From Roseburia sp. 1XD42-34 (GTDB lineage Bacteria; Bacillota; Bacilli; Bacillales; Amphibacillaceae): DNA of 64,000 nt. The notes under the pieces were generated by a model. It saw nothing but the letters and a program-made list of their open reading frames with translations. It made no database searches and was not told where the DNA came from. The DNA is taken from NCBI RefSeq assembly GCF_009917385.1, contig NZ_QWLJ01000018.1, positions 1 through 64,000 of the forward strand, read 5' to 3'. Shown piece after piece: positions 27,801 through 36,663 of this stretch. Every line of letters begins with the position of its first letter. The stretch's first letter is position 1. The position numbers were made by a program, and so were the translations under genes.

Positions 27801-28598
27801 ATGAAAATATTTGTAGACCCTGGACATGGCGGTTCGGATAATGGGGCTTCAGGCAATGGATTATTTGAAAAAAATGTAACATTGGACATTGCCACACGCA
27901 TACGTAATATACTGATTAATGAATATGACAACGTACAAGTGAGAATGAGTAGAACTACAGATGCTACTGTTAGTCTCACGCAACGTACGAACAACGCAAA
28001 TAATTGGGGTGCAAATTATTTCCTTTCGATTCATTGCAATGCGTTTAATGGTATAGCAAGAGGATATGAAGACTATATTCATTCTTCCCTTTCCAGCGGA
28101 TCACAAACAGGCAAATATCAAGATCAACTTCACGCGGAAATAACAAAGGTGAATCAGTTAAGTAATCGTGGGCAAAAGAAAGCAAACTTCCATGTGTTAC
28201 GAGAATCATCTATGCCTGCATTATTAACAGAAAATGGTTTCATTGATAATGCCAATGATGCTTCACTTATGCGAAGCACTTCCTGGAGGCAAGCAGTTGC
28301 AAGAGGTCATGTTAGTGGATTGGAGCAGGTATTTAATTTGCAAAAAAAGGAGAATCCCAATGTCATTTTTCGCATTATCGCAGGATCTTTTCAGTCAAAA
28401 GATAATGCCGACCAACTTGTCGATATGTTAGCTGTAAAAGGTATTCAGGCTTTTGTTGCACTTGTAAGAATATCAGGCAGTAACTGGTATCGTGTTCAGG
28501 CGGGTGCTTTCTCCAATCGAACAAATGCGGAAAATCACTTAGAACGCATTAAAAAGGCTGGCGTTACTGATGCGTATATCATTCGTGAAACACGGTAA
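27801..28598 (+). CDS. cwlC: N-acetylmuramoyl-L-alanine amidase, CwlC type (mother-cell lysis)
   Basis: The 265-residue protein has an Amidase_3 domain (1-175) followed by SPOR-type repeats (about 187-265: FRIIAGSFQSKDNADQLVDML and WYRVQAGAFSNRTNAENHLERI). Zinc and catalytic residues are His9 (DPGHGG), Glu23, His78 (SIHCNA) and Glu144 (LLTENGF). There is no signal peptide, as in Bacillus subtilis CwlC, a late sporulation enzyme that helps lyse the mother cell. The start has GGGAGGAAG upstream. The stop codon lies at the very edge of a repeat composite. Confidence 0.9.
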   Translation: MKIFVDPGHGGSDNGASGNGLFEKNVTLDIATRIRNILINEYDNVQVRMSRTTDATVSLTQRTNNANNWGANYFLSIHCNAFNGIARGYEDYIHSSLSSGSQTGKYQDQLHAEITKVNQLSNRGQKKANFHVLRESSMPALLTENGFIDNANDASLMRSTSWRQAVARGHVSGLEQVFNLQKKENPNVIFRIIAGSFQSKDNADQLVDMLAVKGIQAFVALVRISGSNWYRVQAGAFSNRTNAENHLERIKKAGVTDAYIIRETR

Positions 28599-28875
28599 AC
28601 CCCTTGCTTTAGTGGCATGGTTCCTTTTTCCCATAAAAAGGAGTTGTAGACTTCCACGGTTTAAGAATAGATGATGTGAGCTGAACAAGTCGAAGCGGGA
28701 GGTAACAGCACCTAAATCCCGATTCGTTCAAAGGCCTTTAGGTCATACCATTACGGTACTAACCCATCAGCGGAGATGAAGAAACCCCGCTGATGGAAGG
28801 TTCACTTTATCTTTCATTGATTCGCCCCATTCACTACGTTGGAAACGGCGCCCCGGGCTTTTGTTCCACTATAGG
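28599..28875 (-). repeat. Composite repeat: family B unit inside a family A unit (A5+B7)
   Basis: Read on the minus strand: A 5' part (about 28875-28812, AACAAAAGCCCGGGGCGCC... GAATCAATGAAAGATAAAG), then a full B unit (about 28812-28640; hairpin CATCAGCGGGG...CCGCTGATGG), then the continuing A sequence GGAACCATGCCACTAAAGC ending at the cwlC stop codon. The A portion is 3'-truncated there. B sits at the ATAAAGG point of A, exactly as in the 52.3 kb composite. Confidence 0.85.
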
Positions 28876-29078
28876 AAGGTATAAGTTTTTTTGGTTTATA
28901 GTATAATAAAAACAAAAAGCTTTCCCCATAAACTTAGCGATAAGTTTTTCTAAAATGTGTATACCGTTTAACTTTACTCATTACGTGTGGCAATATAGGC
29001 TCACCATTCATATGCTTACAATAAGAATCTGTTAATGATGAAAAAAGTGGGTAATTTATGATTGGAGGAAGTTTAACC

Positions 29079-29348
29079 ATGTACAGAAATTTATTAGAAG
29101 CTTGGTGGCCGATAATCCTTGCAGGCGTAATAGCTGCTTCTTCTGTCGTTATTTTAGCATATTATATACGTCGTACTATTCTGTATTTACTTACCACCAT
29201 TGCAAGCCTTATCAGCTTTATTATACTTATACTAAGTATATTTGCTATTGGTAAGTGGGCCGATATAGGTATTGGAATGTTTGCCATTTCAGTCTTACTC
29301 GGTGTAAACATTGGCACCTTATGTAGCTTTTTGGTGAAGCAAAAATAA
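29079..29348 (+). CDS. Small three-helix membrane protein
   Basis: The protein of about 89 residues (start 29079 behind GGAGGAAG) has three predicted membrane helices (about 9-30, 35-58 and 62-83) joined by short loops with YYIRRT after the first helix. Small Bacillus membrane proteins of the YesK kind have this shape, but the similarity is only general. Function is unknown. It stands alone between the cwlC-side repeat and the HAD phosphatase. Confidence 0.6.
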   Translation: MYRNLLEAWWPIILAGVIAASSVVILAYYIRRTILYLLTTIASLISFIILILSIFAIGKWADIGIGMFAISVLLGVNIGTLCSFLVKQK

Positions 29349-29560
29349 CCTACTCTTTAACGTAGCCTCGTTAGTGGAAATCTTCAGCTTTCACTACAAT
29401 AGTTTCCATTCTGGTGGGCTGTTTTTTCAATTCGCTCTCTTTTCGGGACACGACTTTCTCCTTCGCTGCTCGACTTTTTCGCTCTGTTCGGCTTTGCTCG
29501 TTCCAATGCCCGAGCTCATGAACGATTTCGAAGCCTGCCTGTTTACCTTGAGATAACCAG

Positions 29561-29704
29561 CTATTGCGTCAACTTCAGCCGCTTCATTTCAATCTGTTCC
29601 TCACCTGTCCATCCTTTTTGTATACGAAGCAAAAAAGCACGCAGCCCATACTCCGCCTTGTGCTTTTTCATCACCCATTGATCAAGAGACTTATTCTTCC
29701 CCAA
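29561..29704 (-). CDS. Doubtful short frame downstream of the HAD phosphatase
   Basis: A frame ending in a Lys/Glu-rich peptide (MKKHKAEYGLRAFLLRIQKGWTGEEQIEMKRLKLTQ) follows and slightly overlaps the 3' end of the phosphatase gene. The composition is protein-like, but no good ribosome-binding site precedes a start codon. It could be the tail of a lost gene. Confidence 0.22.
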   Translation of the reverse strand: MGKNKSLDQWVMKKHKAEYGLRAFLLRIQKGWTGEEQIEMKRLKLTQ

Positions 29705-30548
29705 GCACATAACGTCGAATACCATGTGCAACACCATCTTCGGCATAGTTTAAGGTTGTATACGTCGACTGTTGTTTCACTTCTTCTTCTGCATTTCCCA
29801 TGCTAATACTCATCCCTGCGGCTGCAAACATAGAGAGATCATTAAAATTATCGCCAATGGCAATGGTATTTTCCATTGGGATGTCAAAATGATCTGCCAT
29901 CAGCTCTAGCGCATAGCCTTTACTTGCTCGAGGATGAGCAATTTCAAGCTTTTCTCTACCTGATGAAGTTATAGATATGCCACCTTGTGATTCCATAAAA
30001 TGCTGTAACTGGCTACGTTTTTCATCAAACAACGAAAGAACAAATATTTTATAGATGCCTTCATAGTTTGGAACAACTTTCTCATACTGATCGACAAACT
30101 GTAAGCCATGTTGGCTATGTTGGATGGCAATCGTTTGTTTAAGGGTTTTAGAAGTATAGGCTACATCATGACCAATTTGCTCCAATTCTTTCCATAATAT
30201 GTTTTCCATGTCCTTTTCCAGCAAAACACCTTCATCTACATACACTTCATAGTATAATTGTAACTCTCTTAAAATCGGAATAATACGCTTTACAATTTCT
30301 TGATCCATATATAACTGATGCACCTGCTCCCCCCTATGAAATGAGGTTGCACCATTACCTGCAATAATCGGGCAGTCTAATGCGGAAAGCCGTAAGATTT
30401 CCTTCGTATCTGGAAGTGATCTACCAGAGGCAATAGAGACGATATGTCCTTGTTGCTGTGCTTCTTGAATGGCCGTTATATTTGCATTACTAATTGTTCC
30501 TTCATCAGATAATAAGGTCCCGTCTAAATCAATGGCTATTAATTTCAT
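29691..30548 (-). CDS. Cof-type HAD-IIB phosphatase
   Basis: The 285-residue protein has motif I IDLDGTLL (Asp7 nucleophile, Asp9), motif II SIASGRS, a C2 cap of about 100 residues, the motif III lysine (SKGYAL) and motif IV GDNFNDLSMF. Cof-type enzymes dephosphorylate sugar phosphates, FMN or pyridoxal phosphate with broad specificity. The nearby ketose PTS operon makes a sugar phosphate conceivable, but it is a separate unit about 180 bp away. The ATG follows AGGAGG. Confidence 0.9.
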   Translation of the reverse strand: MKLIAIDLDGTLLSDEGTISNANITAIQEAQQQGHIVSIASGRSLPDTKEILRLSALDCPIIAGNGATSFHRGEQVHQLYMDQEIVKRIIPILRELQLYYEVYVDEGVLLEKDMENILWKELEQIGHDVAYTSKTLKQTIAIQHSQHGLQFVDQYEKVVPNYEGIYKIFVLSLFDEKRSQLQHFMESQGGISITSSGREKLEIAHPRASKGYALELMADHFDIPMENTIAIGDNFNDLSMFAAAGMSISMGNAEEEVKQQSTYTTLNYAEDGVAHGIRRYVLGEE

Positions 30549-30725
30549 AAAGTAGCCTCCTCCATTTATTTGGCAGCGAATATGTAATTTCGCTAATTCT
30601 TACTCTATTATTATACCAAAAGGCCTCTCCCTACGCTTAGGAAAGACCATTCGGTAAAAATTAATAAATAAGAGTTGCAAAGGTTAAGCATCAGACTAGA
30701 CACTTATTTCTAGCACAAACAGCAA

Positions 30726-31598
30726 TTATTTTATTGCTGTAGCTGCAACTTTTCCTTCACTGCCTACCATCTTTATTTTAGAGATAACCATTGCTTTGGC
30801 AGCTTCTTTTGCTGTTTGTAAATAAGCGCGTGGATCGAGACTGTCAGGTTGTTGTGAAAAATGCTCTCTAATTGCAATAGAATAAGCATTTTTTAGCTCT
30901 GTTGAAACATTTACTTTTGCCATGCCTAACGCTACACATTTACACACATCTTCCTCTGGTACAGCCGAACCCCCATGTAATACAAGTGGAATATCTAGCA
31001 TTTTACTAATTTGTTCAATACGGTTAAAGTCAATATCAGGTTCACCTTTATAAATACCATGAGCTGTGCCGATTGCTGGGGCAAGTGTAGGTACACCTGT
31101 TAAAGCAACAAATTCTTTACATTCTTCAGGTACCGCTTTTTGAGCGTCTTTTTCGGAGACAACAATTTCTTCCTCTACACCACCTACTTTCCCTAATTCG
31201 GCTTCTACATTAACTCCTAAGTTAGCGGTCAGTTCCATGACTTGCTTCGTTTGTCGTACATTTTCTGCAAATGCATGCCTGGAAGCATCTATCATAACAG
31301 ATGTATATCCAGCTCGAACAGCTTGTTTAATAACTTCATAATCCGTACAGTGATCTAAATGAAGACCTGTTGGAACACGATAGTAATCCGCAGCTGCTGT
31401 TGCTACTTTTACAATATTTTCTGCCCCAAGTGATTTCACCGTGCCAACAGTCGTTTGTAAAATGACCGGTGATTTCATTTCTGCCGCTGCTTCTAATACC
31501 CAATAAATACTGTCAAATGAATGTACATTAAACGCTACAATTCCATAATTTTCGCTTTTCGCTTGTTTTAACATTGGTGTCGTTGATATAAGTGGCAT
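30726..31598 (-). CDS. Class II ketose-bisphosphate aldolase (fructose/tagatose-1,6-bisphosphate)
   Basis: The protein of about 290 residues has the zinc-aldolase signature TGLHLDHCTD (catalytic Asp82, zinc ligand His83), a second zinc region GVEAELGKVGGVEE, and APAIGTAHG and LVLHGGSAVPE phosphate/zinc segments. It cleaves a ketose 1,6-bisphosphate to DHAP and glyceraldehyde-3-phosphate. The start at 31598 follows GGAGAGG. It is the last gene of the PTS operon; a GatY/KbaY-like tagatose role is possible since an aldolase is unnecessary for plain fructose operons. Confidence 0.88.
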   Translation of the reverse strand: MPLISTTPMLKQAKSENYGIVAFNVHSFDSIYWVLEAAAEMKSPVILQTTVGTVKSLGAENIVKVATAAADYYRVPTGLHLDHCTDYEVIKQAVRAGYTSVMIDASRHAFAENVRQTKQVMELTANLGVNVEAELGKVGGVEEEIVVSEKDAQKAVPEECKEFVALTGVPTLAPAIGTAHGIYKGEPDIDFNRIEQISKMLDIPLVLHGGSAVPEEDVCKCVALGMAKVNVSTELKNAYSIAIREHFSQQPDSLDPRAYLQTAKEAAKAMVISKIKMVGSEGKVAATAIK

Positions 31599-31599
31599 A

Positions 31600-32064
31600 T
31601 TAATCGTCCTCTCCTGAGATAGCTTGACTAACGATATTAGCAAGTTCTATTGGGGTTGTTGCTGTTAGCATAGATTGTCTTGTTTCTTCATTTATTAATG
31701 CTCGTGATAAAGCAGATAATGCTTGTAAATGTGTTGTTCCCGCTTCTGACTTCGGAATGAGCAGAGATAGAAAGAAAAATGCAGGCTTGCCATCAAATGA
31801 TTCCCATTCAATCCCCATCTCTGTCCGCACAATAATTATGGCTGGTTGGTTGACTTCATCCACTTGCGTATGCGGGATTGCAAATCCTTCCTGAAAACCA
31901 GTTGTACTTTCTTTCTCACGCGCTTTTAGTCCAGCTACAATTGCTTCTGCTGATTGAGCAATGCCATTGGCAACTGCGATATCCGCAATCGCCTGAAACA
32001 CTCCTTGCTGTGAAGTTGCTGTTGCTTGTAGCTGAATACATGCTGGTTGGATTATCTGTTTCAT
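31600..32064 (-). CDS. PTS fructose-family EIIA domain protein
   Basis: The 154-residue protein is a PTS_EIIA type 2 domain. The phosphorylated histidine is His65 in GFAIPHTQVDE, and the ESTTGFQEGFAIPH segment is typical. It receives phosphate from HPr and passes it to the separate EIIBC. It lies between EIIBC (21 bp gap) and the aldolase (1-base gap), all one operon. Confidence 0.93.
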   Translation of the reverse strand: MKQIIQPACIQLQATATSQQGVFQAIADIAVANGIAQSAEAIVAGLKAREKESTTGFQEGFAIPHTQVDEVNQPAIIIVRTEMGIEWESFDGKPAFFFLSLLIPKSEAGTTHLQALSALSRALINEETRQSMLTATTPIELANIVSQAISGEDD

Positions 32065-32085
32065 TTTCCATCACCCTTCCTTCAT

Positions 32086-33495
32086 TTATTTCTGGGCTGC
32101 TTTTTTACGATACATACCATAAAGCAATGCTCCTACCATGGAACCAATAAGAATGGCTATTACCCATTGAAATGCTCCTGTTACAACAGGCAGAACGAGA
32201 AATCCTCCGTGTGGTGCTGGAACTTGGACTTTAAACAAATACGTCAGCATCGCCGCTATACTAGAGCCGAGCATAATAATTGGCAACACAACAATCGGAT
32301 TCTTCGCAGCAAATGGTATTGCTCCTTCTGTAATATGAGTAGATCCTAAAATAAAGTTCACCGCGCCAGCGTTACGCTCTTCTTTAGTAAAGTATTTTGG
32401 AAACAATACCGTAGCAAAAGCAATAATTAATGGTGGTGCAATACAAGCAGCGGAAACACCCGCCATGAAATATAAGTTACCTTCAGCAAGTAACAATGTA
32501 CCAGTAACATACGCTGCCTTGTTAAATGGTCCACCCATATCAAATCCGCACATCGCCCCAACAATTAAACCAAGTAATAGTGGATTCGTTGATTGAACGG
32601 ATGCTAAAAAGTCCATTAATCCTTCATTTAATCCGGTAACTGGGATAATTATTGGTTTCATAATGATACCGATTAAAAAGATTCCTAGCACAGGGTACAA
32701 AAAGATCGATTTTAGTCCATCTAAAGAACGTGGTAAGCCTTTTAATAGTTTTTGCAAAAGGATAATAATATAACCGGCAATAAATCCTGCTAAAATTCCC
32801 CCTAAAAATCCGGCACCGCCTTGGCTTGCTAATAAACCACCAATAAACCCAACAACCATACCAGGTCGTTTTGCAATGGATTCGGCAATAAATGCCGCTA
32901 AAATAGGTACCATTAGGCTAAAACCTAAACCACCAACTTCTTTTAATAAGGCAGCGAATTCATTGTATTGCTCATGCTTTGGATCTGCAGAATAAATTCC
33001 GAATAAAAAAGATATTGCAATGAGCACCCCACCACCAACGACGAATGGGAGCATGTGAGAAACTCCATTCATTAAATGTTTATAAATGGTATGAACCCAT
33101 TTACGGCTACTTCCTTCCGGTGCTCCATCTTGAGCTATCTCTCCTTCATCTGTTCCTTCATAATCAGATGCGTAGTAAATAGCAGCCTTGCCTTGTAAAA
33201 TTTGCTCAATGAGTGCCTCAGGATCTTTAATCCCTTTTGAAACGGGGACATCTACTACTGGCTTTCCGTGAAAACGGTCTGCCTGTACATCCTTATCAGC
33301 AGCAATTATAACGCCATCTGCTGCTTTAATTTCTTCGGATGTTAATGCATTTTCAATTCCCACTTGTCCATGTGTTTCCACTTTTATTTCTACATTTAAC
33401 TTCTCGGCTGCTTTTTGTAATGCTTCGGCAGCCATAAACGTATGTGCAATTCCAGTTGGACAACCTGTAGCAGCAACAATTTTCTTCTTGGTCAT
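32086..33495 (-). CDS. PTS fructose-family EIIBC component
   Basis: The 469-residue protein has an N-terminal EIIB domain (1-100) with the phospho-Cys12 in AATGCPTGIAHT, a Glu/Asp-rich linker, and an EIIC membrane domain (about 125-465) containing GFIGGLLASQGGAGFLGG and CGFDMGGPFNKAAYVTG. It imports and phosphorylates a ketose at C1. The first cytosine-rich gap to the kinase gene is only 6 bp. Substrate could be fructose or tagatose. Confidence 0.93.
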   Translation of the reverse strand: MTKKKIVAATGCPTGIAHTFMAAEALQKAAEKLNVEIKVETHGQVGIENALTSEEIKAADGVIIAADKDVQADRFHGKPVVDVPVSKGIKDPEALIEQILQGKAAIYYASDYEGTDEGEIAQDGAPEGSSRKWVHTIYKHLMNGVSHMLPFVVGGGVLIAISFLFGIYSADPKHEQYNEFAALLKEVGGLGFSLMVPILAAFIAESIAKRPGMVVGFIGGLLASQGGAGFLGGILAGFIAGYIIILLQKLLKGLPRSLDGLKSIFLYPVLGIFLIGIIMKPIIIPVTGLNEGLMDFLASVQSTNPLLLGLIVGAMCGFDMGGPFNKAAYVTGTLLLAEGNLYFMAGVSAACIAPPLIIAFATVLFPKYFTKEERNAGAVNFILGSTHITEGAIPFAAKNPIVVLPIIMLGSSIAAMLTYLFKVQVPAPHGGFLVLPVVTGAFQWVIAILIGSMVGALLYGMYRKKAAQK

Positions 33496-33501
33496 GCTGT
33501 T

Positions 33502-34422
33502 TTACCTCCTTAAATGTTGAATATCAACGTTTTTCACTAAATCTGGAATATCTATTAAATCACTTAATCCTTTTGAAAAAGCGGTCGATGCACCTGTCGC
33601 TACCGCATATACTAATGCCTCATCTATAGAAGCGCTGCTTATGGTTTGGGCAATATATGAAGCCAGTAATGCATCACCAGCACATGCTGTGTTGACAACT
33701 TTTCCTTTCGGAGAGCTTGCTTTCATAACCTTCTGCTTATCGATATATAATGCCCCTGCTTCTCCTCTGGAAATAATGACCTGCCTTGCACCTCGCTGAA
33801 TCAATTCTTTGCCATATGCTATCATTTGTTTTTCAGATAGAGATACTTTTTCTCCAAATAGCTGTGCTAATTCCTCTTCATTTGGTTTTAAAAGATACGG
33901 CTCATAAGCAAGCGTCTCTAAAACAACCGGAGAGCTGGAATCAAGAATCAATTTCACATCATTTTCATTGCATATTTTGGCAATCGAGACTAAAATTCGG
34001 TCCTCTACGCCCCTTGGTAGACTCCCCGATACAATGAACGTGCTTTTAGCCGGGATTTTCTTGATTTTAGCCAACAGCTGATTTACTGCTTGTTGATGAA
34101 TAATCGGTCCTCGGTTGACGATTTTGTATTCTTCATTCGCATTAATAAAGACATTAATACGTGTATTGCCTTCTACTTCAATAAAATCTGTTGCAATCTC
34201 TAGCTTCTCTAATTCTTCTTTAATAAATTGTCCTGTGAATCCGCCAATAAACCCTAATGCCGTATTAGGTATCCCCATCTTTTTCAACATTACAGACACA
34301 TTGACACCCTTACCGTTTGGCTGGTAATCCTCATCGTACGTTCTGTTAACAGCATTTGGTTGTAACGCTTCCATTGCAACGTATAAATCGATCGCTGTAT
34401 TCATCGTGCATGTGTAGATCAC
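33502..34422 (-). CDS. 1-phosphofructokinase-type PfkB kinase (fructose- or tagatose-1-phosphate)
   Basis: The protein of about 306 residues starts MIYTCTMNTAIDLY and has the sugar site YQPNGKGVNVS and the C-terminal catalytic segment NTACAGDALLAS. The usual GAGD is CAGD here, so the first glycine of the anion hole is Cys, which is unusual. The GTG at 34422 follows GAAGGTGAGG and gives the family length; an upstream ATG adds 17 residues. The product would be the 1,6-bisphosphate cleaved by the operon's aldolase. It is the first gene of the operon. Confidence 0.9.
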   Translation of the reverse strand: MIYTCTMNTAIDLYVAMEALQPNAVNRTYDEDYQPNGKGVNVSVMLKKMGIPNTALGFIGGFTGQFIKEELEKLEIATDFIEVEGNTRINVFINANEEYKIVNRGPIIHQQAVNQLLAKIKKIPAKSTFIVSGSLPRGVEDRILVSIAKICNENDVKLILDSSSPVVLETLAYEPYLLKPNEEELAQLFGEKVSLSEKQMIAYGKELIQRGARQVIISRGEAGALYIDKQKVMKASSPKGKVVNTACAGDALLASYIAQTISSASIDEALVYAVATGASTAFSKGLSDLIDIPDLVKNVDIQHLRR

Positions 34423-34472
34423 AGCCTCACCTTCTTTCTTTGTTGTTAATTTAAGTATGGCACAGATTTTCA

Positions 34473-34487
34473 TGTAAATGTTTTCAG
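34473..34487. promoter_or_regulatory. cre-like site upstream of the ketose PTS operon
   Basis: Read on the minus strand, CTGAAAACATTTACA has two mismatches to the CcpA cre consensus. Two ATGTAAA direct repeats (34472-34478, 34491-34497), 19 bp apart, overlap it and might bind the RpiR-type regulator encoded upstream. Both assignments are inference. Confidence 0.45.
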
Positions 34488-34621
34488 TTTATGTAAACCG
34501 GTGCACAGCGAATAAAACATGGTGAGAGAAATAAAGAATCATCATTATAGAGAAGAAAAAAATAGAGAAGTTAGGAATGGAGTACTCGTAATATCTAAAT
34601 TTCATTCAAATGGTGCTTACA

Positions 34622-34888
34622 AGAACAAAGGAGCGGGGCGTCCGTATAGCAACGTAGCGAATGGAACGAATCAACGAAAGATAAAGGAATCATGCCACTA
34701 AAAACAGGGGTATGCCGACGCCTGAGCGGCAAGCCCGTTTTTAGTCGGCCTTCCTCTTAGCTACAACCGATGAGGACTTATCGTAGGGCTAATTTTAAAG
34801 TTGCCTAGTTGCTGGTCCCATGCGCCGGACGTGGTTATTCGGTTATGTTGGTATCCCCAAATACCTACTTTTGTATCTTATAAAAAAA
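34622..34888 (+). repeat. Repeat family A, copy A6
   Basis: Full-length unit between the PTS operon and its regulator gene. The first stem reads GGAGCGGGGCGTCC; the ATAAAGGAATCATGCCACTAAAAACAGGGG junction is intact, showing the uninterrupted form of the site that B occupies at 28.6 and 52.3 kb. Confidence 0.85.
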
Positions 34889-34964
34889 GCCACTTACCGA
34901 GAAAAGCTACCTTCCAAAAAAGATGCTTATTCTCAATAAGTGACTGTTCATTTTTGAATTACAT

Positions 34965-35744
34965 TTATTTCCTTGTTCGTATGACATACGAATCGAGCAA
35001 TATCCGTGCAATCACATTTAGGGACAAACGAGAGCGGACTTCATATTCGGGAAATAGAGAATGCTCCGTTTTATAGCCTAATAATGTCATGTCGGATAAG
35101 CGGCTTAATGACGAATCAATTTTAGTTGTTAAAGTAATTGTTGTTACTTGACGAATATTTAAATTTTGACAAGCCTCTACAAGTTCGGCAGTCTCTCCAT
35201 TTAAAGAAACAAAAATGGCGATATCATGCTTCGTTACTTTACGTGATTTCACGCGAATAATATTTGGGTCCTCATGTGTTTCACAAATTTTATCTAATGC
35301 TTGCAGCTTAATCATCATTTCCTTAGCAATCATCTCAGAAAAGCCACGGCTAAAAATATAAACCCGCTTCGCGTTGTATATTTTTTGTACGACATCCTCA
35401 ATCTGCCCAATGCTTTGCAATTGAATTGTTCGCAATACTTCTTCTTCGTTTTTCTTGATTACCTGTTTAATATCGTCATCAATATCTGTTAATGAATCAT
35501 TCGCGTCTAACATTTTTTCATCTTGCTTCAACCGATATTTAAATGAGGTATAACCGTTATATCCGATTTTTTTCATTAACCTTACAATTGTAGCTGTAGA
35601 CACATTAGCTCGCTCACTAAGAGTGACAATGGACATATCAGCTATTTCATCCATATGCTCATGGATAAACTCAAGTAGATAGCGCTCACTTTGACTAAGC
35701 ATGGAATACGTTTGATGTGGAATATTGAATAAAGGTTTGTCCAT
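34965..35744 (-). CDS. MurR/RpiR-family transcriptional regulator
   Basis: This protein of about 259 residues has an N-terminal HTH_6 domain (about 1-75: MSIVTLSERANVSTATIVRLMKKIGYNGYTSFK) and a C-terminal SIS sugar-phosphate-binding domain (about 105-235: AKRVYIFSRGFSEMIAKEM, AIFVSLNGETAELVEAC). It probably senses a ketose phosphate and controls the PTS-kinase-aldolase operon that follows on the same strand, from which repeat A6 separates it. The ATG at 35744 follows GGAGGG; a TTG four codons earlier overlaps that site. Confidence 0.9.
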   Translation of the reverse strand: MDKPLFNIPHQTYSMLSQSERYLLEFIHEHMDEIADMSIVTLSERANVSTATIVRLMKKIGYNGYTSFKYRLKQDEKMLDANDSLTDIDDDIKQVIKKNEEEVLRTIQLQSIGQIEDVVQKIYNAKRVYIFSRGFSEMIAKEMMIKLQALDKICETHEDPNIIRVKSRKVTKHDIAIFVSLNGETAELVEACQNLNIRQVTTITLTTKIDSSLSRLSDMTLLGYKTEHSLFPEYEVRSRLSLNVIARILLDSYVIRTRK

Positions 35745-36013
35745 GATACCCTCCAATCATAGGATAATGAATAGGACCTTCAAAGCATAAATGGTATGCT
35801 TAACCTATTTTACATTTTCTTCATATTATGCTAGATCCTTGCAAATAATTGTTTCCTTCACCTTCATTGACAATAAAAAAGGGGTGATCATTTTTTAAAA
35901 AACCCCAATAGCTTAAGAATATAGTAGTAATCTAAACTTCTCTCGTCAAGAAAAGTATTCTTGTATCACTAATTAGCAGATAATTTTTTAAAATAATAGC
36001 CTAATATTCATTT

Positions 36014-36286
36014 GACCAAAGGCGCAGGGCGCCCGGTTAGCAACGTAGCGAATATAACGAAGCAACCAAAGTTTTAGGAATCATGCTCCTGCAATAGGAG
36101 TATGCCGACGCCTGAACGGCAAGCCCGTTTTTAGTCGGCCTTCCTCTTAGACACGAACCGATGGTGACTTATCGTAGGGCGATTCATGAAGTCGCCTAGT
36201 TGCTGGGTTCATTCGCCGGACGCGGCTTATTCGTTTATTAGTTATTCCAATGTAATAAATTTTATACTTTTTTATCTTTTTAGAAA
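36014..36286 (+). repeat. Repeat family A, copy A7
   Basis: Full-length unit with the stem GGCGCAGGGCGCC, CTCCTGCAATAGGAG, the GGGCGATTCATGAAGTCGCC helix and the TTTTTTATCTTTTT tail. It abuts a short repeat (TTAGCTTGTCGCGAAATCTTATGG) into which the group II intron remnant is inserted. Confidence 0.85.
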
Positions 36287-36313
36287 AAATTAGCTTGTCG
36301 CGAAATCTTATGG

Positions 36314-36640
36314 GTCGAGTAGGACGGAACCTTTCCTTTGGGATTGTGTTCCGTCCCCTCACAGATCCGTGCGGGCGCAATTAACGCACACGGCTCATCA
36401 CCAACATCTTTCACCAAATATACTAATATGTTCCCTTAATTCGAAATGTTAACCTTTATCTTCGGTTTCGGAAGTGGAAATTTACGCAAAAACAACCGAA
36501 AGTTCTCCCATTTGAATGACTTACACTGACTTCTGTGGTTCATCCACTCATCTTGAAATTTCTCCACCGCTGTCAAATTGTCCGTGCTACAATAATAATT
36601 CAGGAACTACATGGATCTGATCAGCCTCCTCGATCCGATC
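36314..36640 (-). mobile_element. 3' remnant of a group II intron
   Basis: On the minus strand a 34-nt domain V-like hairpin (GAGCCGTGTGCG...CGCACGGATC, positions 36362-36396) starts with the AGC triad. A domain VI hairpin (GGACGGAAC...GTTCCGTCC) and the 3' end CTACTCGAC at 36314 follow. Upstream, 36436-36606 reads as about 56 codons ending FPLPKPKIKVNISN and a stop, plausible as the tail of the intron reverse transcriptase/maturase. The 5' part and catalytic RT are missing; the glyoxalase-family gene begins where they should be. Activity is therefore unlikely. Confidence 0.7.
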
Positions 36641-36663
36641 GCCCATGACAAAACGCGTAAATG

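Noticed and set aside
28599..28875. Repeat families A and B as intact IS elements
   Set aside because: No copy has a transposase frame or clear terminal inverted repeats; they are at most non-autonomous.
34885..34965. Hairpin-like A/T-rich segment after repeat A6 as a riboswitch
   Set aside because: No recognisable riboswitch core; pairing is short and probably only a weak terminator.
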